Shown: positions 15,209 to 19,834 of the stretch, piece after piece
Layout: each line of letters begins with the position of its first letter
Position numbering within the stretch: the stretch's first letter is position 1
Assembly: GCA_030151145.1 (NCBI GenBank)
Contig: JASLEL010000372.1
Location: 1 to 19,834 of the forward strand
Direction of reading: 5' to 3'
DNA: 19,834 nt
Source of the DNA: Aquirhabdus sp.
GTDB lineage: Bacteria > Pseudomonadota > Gammaproteobacteria > Pseudomonadales > Moraxellaceae
Program-made: the position numbers and the translations under genes
The notes under the pieces: model-generated
Told to the model about the DNA's origin: nothing
The model's database searches: none
Seen by the model: the letters and a program-made list of their open reading frames with translations, nothing else

Positions 15209-15975
15209 CGCGTATCTTTCCAGTTGAGTAATTGATTCAGGCGATATGCCCGCAAACCATTGTCGGTCGGTGTCACCGTGCCGGTGTGATAGGCCACATA
15301 TTGGCCCATCCAGATCATCAGGTGCTGTGCCTGCCCCTGATCAAACAGCAATACATCCGCAGGCCGGGCATTAACCAGATCACGCCCGATCAGACGGCAG
15401 TTGTACTGCACCAGTTCAAACGCGCCGATGTAGGCACTGTGCTTGCCATCGGCCTGTCGCCAGAGTTGGCCCAAGTGCTGCTGCTGATCTGGTGTTAGCT
15501 CCGGTTCAGGCGGCAGGCGCACGCCCCAGAGACCATTGGCACGCAGCCAAGCAGCATCATGTGCGCGCAGCGACTCCATACAGGCAAAGCGCACCAGACC
15601 CGCACAGTCATGCTGCAGCCAGCGTGGATTAGGACCATGATTGAGCTGCTGGCTCACGATCAAGGGAATCCACTGTCGCACTGCCTGCTGCTGCGCGGAA
15701 GTCAGCTGCAGCAGCGTAGTCATCGTCTGGGGCGACCACGGCGACTGCCCACTCCACGGGGTATCGACCGTATCGACACCGGGCACCAGCGCACGGCTCG
15801 TCGATGCCATACCGAGGCCAAGCGCCAGCATGCTTACCCCCCATTGTCGGCGGGTCAGCATGGTCCCGCTTCCATGGACTCCCGTGGCCATATCACGATG
15901 AGCAATGCCGCTCTTCAAAAAACCACCCTTCACAAAGCCACTCTTCACAAAACCACAGTCACCGTCAGTATCCAT
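15142..15975 (-). CDS. yfaT: YfaT family protein (DUF1175), NlpC/P60-like, Tat-type signal
   Basis: A 277-residue exported protein of unknown function. An excellent ribosome site (AAAGGAG at 15984-15990, 8 bases) fixes the start at 15975, 15 bp after the yfaA stop. This leaves a 38-residue leader with a GFVKS-type repeat before a twin-arginine signal: TRRQWGVSMLALGLGMASTSRA (residues 41-62), likely cleaved after SRA. The mature part reads HDC124AGLVRFA, then PADVLLF, Gln-His218-Leu-Met-Ile-Trp-Met-Gly and AYHTG (His230). That is the Cys ... His ... polar order of the NlpC/P60 papain-like fold, so a peptidoglycan amidase or peptidase role is plausible but not shown. An alternative start at 15861 would retain only the Tat signal but lacks a good ribosome site. 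Its last 22 codons are shared out of frame with yfaS. Confidence 0.92.
   Translation of the reverse strand: MDTDGDCGFVKSGFVKGGFLKSGIAHRDMATGVHGSGTMLTRRQWGVSMLALGLGMASTSRALVPGVDTVDTPWSGQSPWSPQTMTTLLQLTSAQQQAVRQWIPLIVSQQLNHGPNPRWLQHDCAGLVRFACMESLRAHDAAWLRANGLWGVRLPPEPELTPDQQQHLGQLWRQADGKHSAYIGAFELVQYNCRLIGRDLVNARPADVLLFDQGQAQHLMIWMGQYVAYHTGTVTPTDNGLRAYRLNQLLNWKDTRWQPHAQNPNFLGLFRLNFLTA
15913..15957 (-). repeat. Three 15-bp tandem units in the 5' end of yfaT
   Basis: Units at 15913-15927, 15928-15942 and 15943-15957 share the pattern CTTCAmAAArCCACn on the + strand; the outer two units each match the middle or last one in about 13 of 15 bases. On the coding strand they give the repeated GFVKS / GFVKG / GFLKS peptides ahead of the Tat motif. 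The period is a multiple of three, so copy-number change would not break the frame. Confidence 0.8.
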
Positions 15976-15990
15976 GACCTGAACTCCTTT

Positions 15991-18009
15991 CTATGGCTGT
16001 GACCATGTCACGGTCTGCCACTGAATCGGACTGCTGGCGTTACTGCTACCCGCTGATGCAGTCGTCGCAGGCGCGGAGGCTGCGGTACCACCACCCAGTC
16101 GAGGCAGACTCGCGGCAAAGGGCGGCTGTGCCGCCAATGCCGACATTCGCGCAGGCATGTGATAGTCAAAGGCCGCGCGAAGCCTGCTCTGATCCTCAGT
16201 CAGGGCCTGATGCCCGACCTGCATGGTCAGCTCGGAGAGCTTGGCGGGATTGGCATACAGCACGGTCACCTGATCAGGATGGATGACGCGAGCAGCCTGC
16301 TCAGCGAGATTCGGATAACGCTGGTGCGACACCGCCATGGCACGCGCCACGAGACGGCTATTCGGCGAAAAATAGATCACCTGATCATTGAAGGCCAGCA
16401 TGGGATTGGTCTGTTTGGACGGCAGGATCGCTTGCGTCCGCGTAACGGTCGTAAAGCCATCCTGCTGGTGCACCGTCAGCGCATTGGCGGTGGCGATCTG
16501 CGGTGCCAGCGTGGTCTTCATGTCTTTAACCTGCTTGCGCACATCCGCCAGATCCTGCGCCATGCGCTCAGCATCGGCCTTGGCCTGATCCAGCTGATTT
16601 TTACGATCACTTGCTGCGGTCGCTCGATCAGCATCCGACATGCCCGTCTCATCCGGTGTCTTGCGCAGGTCTTTCTGGCGGGTGTCGTTATCCTTCAGAT
16701 TGGCCGCCAGTCCCCGCGCTTTGGCTTTGAGTTCCAGTAAGGGCTTCTCATAGTCACGGTTATGCGAGATGCCCCAGTCAAAGAGTTTTTGCAGCGTATC
16801 TGCAGGCAGGGCGCTGGCGTCTTTCTTCAGGGCCACGAAGATTGGCTCGGCCATCAGCGGCTGATCCGCTGCCGCATCGCCGTCCTTCTGGGTATACCAG
16901 CACACCGCGCCTGTCGGTGAGACCCCCTGCCAAGCCGCCGCGTCCACCGCTGCACCGACTGGGGCTTTGATTTCTTTTAGTGCGCCCTGTACCTGAGACC
17001 AGTCTACAGACGTACTGGCGCAGAACGCGGCATAGCCCGGTAACGCCGTCCAAATACGTGGATCAGCCTGTACCTGCGGGCCATTGGCTGCTGTCTGCCA
17101 GTGTGTCCCGTCATAGTCAAAACGCAATGCCTGCAGATCCGGTAGGAAAGCCCCATAGCCTTGGGCAAAGAAACGGTTGGACATCCAGATGCTTTGCTCT
17201 GCGGCCTTGCTATTGGCTGGGCGAGCATCGGTCACGAGTGCATCCCGACCCGCGCTGTCTTTGTTCAGCAATGCCTTCAGCAGGCCCTCGGCATGCTCAT
17301 CCAGCGCCCCTTGATCACGACTGATCATACTGGCATCCGACAGCAGCACCAACCGGTTGCCGTGTGTGACCAGCACCATATTGCGTTTGCTGGAGAGATT
17401 GAGCTTGAGGATTGCCACCTGGTCGCCGTCAATGTTCACATGGCCGACCTCGGTGATCTGGCGGTCCGCCGCAAACTTGAGCTGCGCCAACTGCTGCGCG
17501 GCATTCAGCAGATAGTCACGCTGCATGCTGAGCGCCCAGTAGCGCAAGGCATGCGTGCCGTCGCGCCACAGATAGACATCAGCAGGCGCATCGCCGATAT
17601 GGGCAATGAGCTGATCCGACCAATTGAGATCATGCTCAAAGCTGATCCGCCGTACGGCGCCCTGCAGACTCATCCAGTCCGGGTCCTGCTGGTAAAAATA
17701 GAGAAAATCCTCCGTCAGCACGCTCTTGAGCAGTGGCTCCTGTAGCAGGTCATGCGGCAGATGGGCCAGATTCTGACTATGTACCCAAACATCGGGGACC
17801 CCGAGACTGATCTGGGCCTGATTGTCATAACGGACGGGCGGATGCAGGCGATGCCACGCGAAAAATCCACCGGCCACCAGCGCAGCACCTGCCGCATAGG
17901 GCAGCCAGTGACGCTTGAGACGTGCCCCTAGACCAGCTTTAGACGGGACTGTGGGAAGGGAATCTACAGGTGTCGGCGTCGACACCGGAGCAGGTGACGG
18001 GGTCGTCAT
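15991..18009 (-). CDS. yfaA: YfaA family protein (DUF2138), inner-membrane anchored
   Basis: First gene of the cluster; function unknown. The 672-residue protein begins with a Pro/Ser/Thr-rich cytosolic tail (1-25) and basic residues (ARLKRHW), then one hydrophobic helix (about 37-52). The rest is predicted periplasmic, so it is a type II membrane anchor, probably for the complex. The DUF2138-type region includes VPDVWVHSQNLAHLPHDLLQ (71-90), the FLYFYQQDPDW segment (102-112) and many conserved Trp/Tyr patches. Residues about 420-500 are highly charged and read as a coiled coil (DRKNQLDQAKADAERMAQDL), which may explain why it is longer than E. coli YfaA (about 560). The C-terminus has an Ala/Ser-rich stretch then TVTWSQP. 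The start ATG 18009 has AGGAG 11 bases upstream. All five yfa genes follow with gaps of 15 bp or overlaps, so one transcript is likely. Confidence 0.9.
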   Translation of the reverse strand: MTTPSPAPVSTPTPVDSLPTVPSKAGLGARLKRHWLPYAAGAALVAGGFFAWHRLHPPVRYDNQAQISLGVPDVWVHSQNLAHLPHDLLQEPLLKSVLTEDFLYFYQQDPDWMSLQGAVRRISFEHDLNWSDQLIAHIGDAPADVYLWRDGTHALRYWALSMQRDYLLNAAQQLAQLKFAADRQITEVGHVNIDGDQVAILKLNLSSKRNMVLVTHGNRLVLLSDASMISRDQGALDEHAEGLLKALLNKDSAGRDALVTDARPANSKAAEQSIWMSNRFFAQGYGAFLPDLQALRFDYDGTHWQTAANGPQVQADPRIWTALPGYAAFCASTSVDWSQVQGALKEIKAPVGAAVDAAAWQGVSPTGAVCWYTQKDGDAAADQPLMAEPIFVALKKDASALPADTLQKLFDWGISHNRDYEKPLLELKAKARGLAANLKDNDTRQKDLRKTPDETGMSDADRATAASDRKNQLDQAKADAERMAQDLADVRKQVKDMKTTLAPQIATANALTVHQQDGFTTVTRTQAILPSKQTNPMLAFNDQVIYFSPNSRLVARAMAVSHQRYPNLAEQAARVIHPDQVTVLYANPAKLSELTMQVGHQALTEDQSRLRAAFDYHMPARMSALAAQPPFAASLPRLGGGTAASAPATTASAGSSNASSPIQWQTVTWSQP

Positions 18010-18278
18010 GGTGCATGAGACTCCTGAGAGAGAATGATCAAATCATGCCCACATGACGGGCACTTGTGAAGGCGTTATAGATGATATTTGGCGGTTTTTA
18101 TGGCGGAGCGACGATGAAGTTTATGTGAAGTGTGCTGCAGGTGATCCATTCCACCCTCACGCAACCAAACCCCTTTACAGCAGCACGCGCAACATCCAGA
18201 TATCTCTGACTAAATATATTTAATTCAAACCATTAAGTAAAATTATTTTTGCACCGATATCACTGCGGCTCCCTGCCA

Positions 18279-18309
18279 CTGACATTCCACGCAAGCTTGT
18301 GGCTAAAAT
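18279..18309 (+). promoter_or_regulatory. Candidate promoter of the lipase gene
   Basis: CTGACA (18279-18284, 5 of 6 to -35) and TAAAAT (18304-18309, 5 of 6 to -10) are separated by 19 bp, slightly long. If used, it gives a leader of roughly 165 bases with hairpins. A second TAAAAT at 18238-18243 has no good -35. Confidence 0.35.
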
Positions 18310-18313
18310 TTGC

Positions 18314-18355
18314 GCAATCGCTCAATACCCTGACAATGTCTCTTGTCATGATTGC
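18314..18355 (+). promoter_or_regulatory. Nested hairpin in the lipase leader
   Basis: TGACAA (18331-18336) pairs with TTGTCA (18343-18348) around a 6-base loop. Outside it GCAATC (18314-18319) pairs with GATTGC (18350-18355), with an 11-base asymmetric bulge on the left. No T-tract follows. It may be an RNA structure in the leader or a protein-binding palindrome. Confidence 0.35.
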
Positions 18356-18484
18356 CCGCGTAGCAGTTCGTCGTGCGGAGCACGCGACTGTATACCTTCA
18401 TCGTCCACGCCAGTGAACGACGACTACAACAACATCGCCGACATGACTTCACTCATGCGGCACGCAATAACAAGGAATGCTTTA

Positions 18485-19801
18485 ATGAAAAGAACCATCA
18501 TCCGACGTGCACTTGCCTTATCGTTATTCACCAGTGCGCTACTCGCCAGCACCACCCACGCTGCAGTCTCAACCGCAACTGATCCGTTTTATACTTATAC
18601 CGGCAGCACACCGTTGTCCTCTATCCCTCTGGGCACGGTCGTCGCCCAGCGCACCATCCCCTATCATCTGGCTGGGCTCGCCACCCCAGTCACTGCGCTG
18701 CAGTTGCTCTACCGCACCAATAACGCCCAGATGCAGCCCGTGGTCAATGTCACGACGATCCTCAAGAGTCCGGTCAGCAATGGCAAGGCCATCTCTTATC
18801 AGTCCTTCTACGATTCGCTCAATCCCTATGACTCACCATCGCGCGTGATCGCCGGCGATCAGGACATCACCAAGCTCATCAATCTCGGCAGCTTTATCGC
18901 AACCAGTGAATCTCTGCCACTGGCAGCGCTTGTGCTGGCAGGCTACAACATCATCATCCCCGACACCGAAGGTGAGACCGCCGACTTTGCCGCCGGTCCC
19001 GAATACGGCATGACCACGCTGGACTCCATCCGTGCCGCCACTCATACCCCCACGACTGGCCTGCAGCCAACCAGCCCCGTCGCCATGATCGGCTACTCGG
19101 GCGGTGCGATTGCTACCAACTGGGCCGCGCAACTGGCACCCAGTTATGCGCCAGATGTGAATCAACATCTGGTCGGTGCAGCCGAAGGTGGTGTGCTGGT
19201 CGATCCCGCGCATAATCTCTACTACGTCAATGGCAGCACCGTCTGGGGTGGTATCGCACCGACTGCACTGGTGGGCCTCGCCCGTGCCTATAACTTTGAC
19301 CTGACGCCCTACCTGAGCGCCAAAGGCATAGCGGCATTCAATGACATCCAGAACCAGTCCATCGTTTATATCCTGCCCAAGTACTCTGGCTTGCAATGGG
19401 CTTCGCTCTTAAAGCCCCAATACGCCAATGACATCAACAGCATTCCGGCCTTTGTCAAATACGCCAATATGGTCAATGCCGGACTTGCGCCGAATCCCAC
19501 CATCCCGATGTTCGTCGGTCAGGGGACTGTGGGCTTTCCTGATGGGACGATCAGCACCCAGCCGGGTGATGGGGTCATGATGTCGAACGACCTGCGCACG
19601 CTGGTCAAGAAATTCTGCACTGGCGGCGCCTCGGTCCAATACACCGAATACCCGCTGGAGCATCTGTCCGCCACCGTGCCATGGGTCGCTCAGGCCGTGC
19701 CATGGTTGACGGCGCGCTTTGCAGGTCAGCCCGCGCCGAGCAACTGTGCACTGGTGCAAATGCTACCGAGCAATTCACTGGCACCTGAAACAATTCATTG
19801 A
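18485..19801 (+). CDS. Secreted lipase, LIP (secretory lipase) family
   Basis: An alpha/beta-hydrolase of the LIP family (relatives include fungal secretory lipases and actinobacterial triacylglycerol lipases), expected to hydrolyse ester bonds of lipids outside the cytoplasm. The open frame begins at 18299, but the true start is ATG 18485: AAGGA lies 8 bases before it and a Sec signal follows at once (MKRTIIRRALALSLFTSALL then ASTTHA-AV). The 438-residue product has the nucleophile elbow Gly-Tyr-Ser205-Gly-Gly, preceded by the family segment NIIIPDTEGETADFAAGPEYG. Asp362 in QPGDGVMMSNDL and His393 in YPLEHLSA complete the probable triad. Cys residues in KKFCTGG and SNCAL may form a disulfide. 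It is divergent from the yfa cluster and has no lipase foldase gene beside it within the window, as expected for this family. The substrate cannot be told from sequence. Confidence 0.9.
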   Translation: MKRTIIRRALALSLFTSALLASTTHAAVSTATDPFYTYTGSTPLSSIPLGTVVAQRTIPYHLAGLATPVTALQLLYRTNNAQMQPVVNVTTILKSPVSNGKAISYQSFYDSLNPYDSPSRVIAGDQDITKLINLGSFIATSESLPLAALVLAGYNIIIPDTEGETADFAAGPEYGMTTLDSIRAATHTPTTGLQPTSPVAMIGYSGGAIATNWAAQLAPSYAPDVNQHLVGAAEGGVLVDPAHNLYYVNGSTVWGGIAPTALVGLARAYNFDLTPYLSAKGIAAFNDIQNQSIVYILPKYSGLQWASLLKPQYANDINSIPAFVKYANMVNAGLAPNPTIPMFVGQGTVGFPDGTISTQPGDGVMMSNDLRTLVKKFCTGGASVQYTEYPLEHLSATVPWVAQAVPWLTARFAGQPAPSNCALVQMLPSNSLAPETIH

Positions 19802-19834
19802 TTGATCAGCAAACCCATTGAATGAAGCTCGCGC

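Larger units (their letters stand above)
18010..18484. other. Divergent regulatory spacer between yfaA and the lipase gene
   Basis: This 475-bp region must carry the yfa cluster promoter (- strand) and the lipase promoter (+ strand). It is AT-rich at about 18200-18250. On the - strand TATAAC (18079-18074) is a possible -10 for yfaA, without a good -35. On the + strand a promoter-like pair is listed separately. Several short palindromes occur at 18314-18390. No ORF with a ribosome site was found; the open frame from 18299 is upstream extension of the lipase frame. Confidence 0.5.

Noticed and set aside
18299..18484. Earlier ATG (18299) of the lipase frame
   Set aside because: It would put 62 unrelated residues before a clear signal peptide, and only ATG 18485 has a well-spaced AAGGA.
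1..19834. CRISPR arrays, tRNA/rRNA genes, insertion sequences
   Set aside because: No regularly spaced repeats, cloverleaf sequences, transposase motifs or terminal repeats were found by reading.

Overview
The window is about 57% GC, gene-dense and ordinary in style for a Gammaproteobacterium of the order Pseudomonadales/Moraxellales. The evidence is the xerD-dsbC-hom gene order known from Acinetobacter and Pseudomonas, the Acinetobacter-like DadA N-terminus and the near-classical E. coli-type yfa cluster. The genus cannot be fixed from the sequence alone. No tRNA, rRNA, CRISPR array, insertion sequence or integrase of a mobile element is visible.

Left part (1-5342, all + strand): the 3' part of feoB (ferrous iron permease) overlaps by 4 bp a small Cys-rich membrane protein. 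These are followed by xerD (chromosome dimer resolution), a lipoprotein-type dsbC (disulfide isomerase) closed by a strong terminator, and hom (homoserine dehydrogenase), also closed by a strong terminator. The thrC gene that often follows hom is absent here.

Middle part (5343-8011): a tandem glycine riboswitch leads dadA, an FAD-dependent amino-acid dehydrogenase. A visible hairpin over the first Shine-Dalgarno/ATG overlaps the last stem of the second aptamer, so an expression platform can be proposed. After dadA comes an AT-rich patch holding a 90-residue orphan ORF with a phage-like motif, a 10-bp inverted repeat and a CRP-consensus-like palindrome.

Right part (8012-18009, - strand): five tightly packed genes in the order yfaA-yfaT-yfaS-yfaQ-yfaP. 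Together they encode a predicted envelope complex: a membrane-anchored DUF2138 protein, a DUF1175 protein with NlpC/P60-like Cys/His, a bacterial alpha-2-macroglobulin with an intact CxEQ thioester motif, a DUF2300 protein and a DUF2135 protein. The DUF2300 protein (YfaQ) is the most interesting item. Three separate active-site-like signatures can be read in one polypeptide: a penicillin-binding-protein/beta-lactamase-like SxxK..SxG..KT set, a SpoIID-like segment with its Glu, and a C-terminal HExxH. The related mag operon of Pseudomonas aeruginosa (MagD = alpha-2-macroglobulin) is known to form a periplasmic, inner-membrane-associated complex. The cluster here therefore plausibly couples protease trapping with peptidoglycan surveillance or repair; that coupling is inference.

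The right edge (18485-19801, + strand) carries a secreted LIP-family lipase transcribed divergently from the yfa cluster across a 475-bp spacer.
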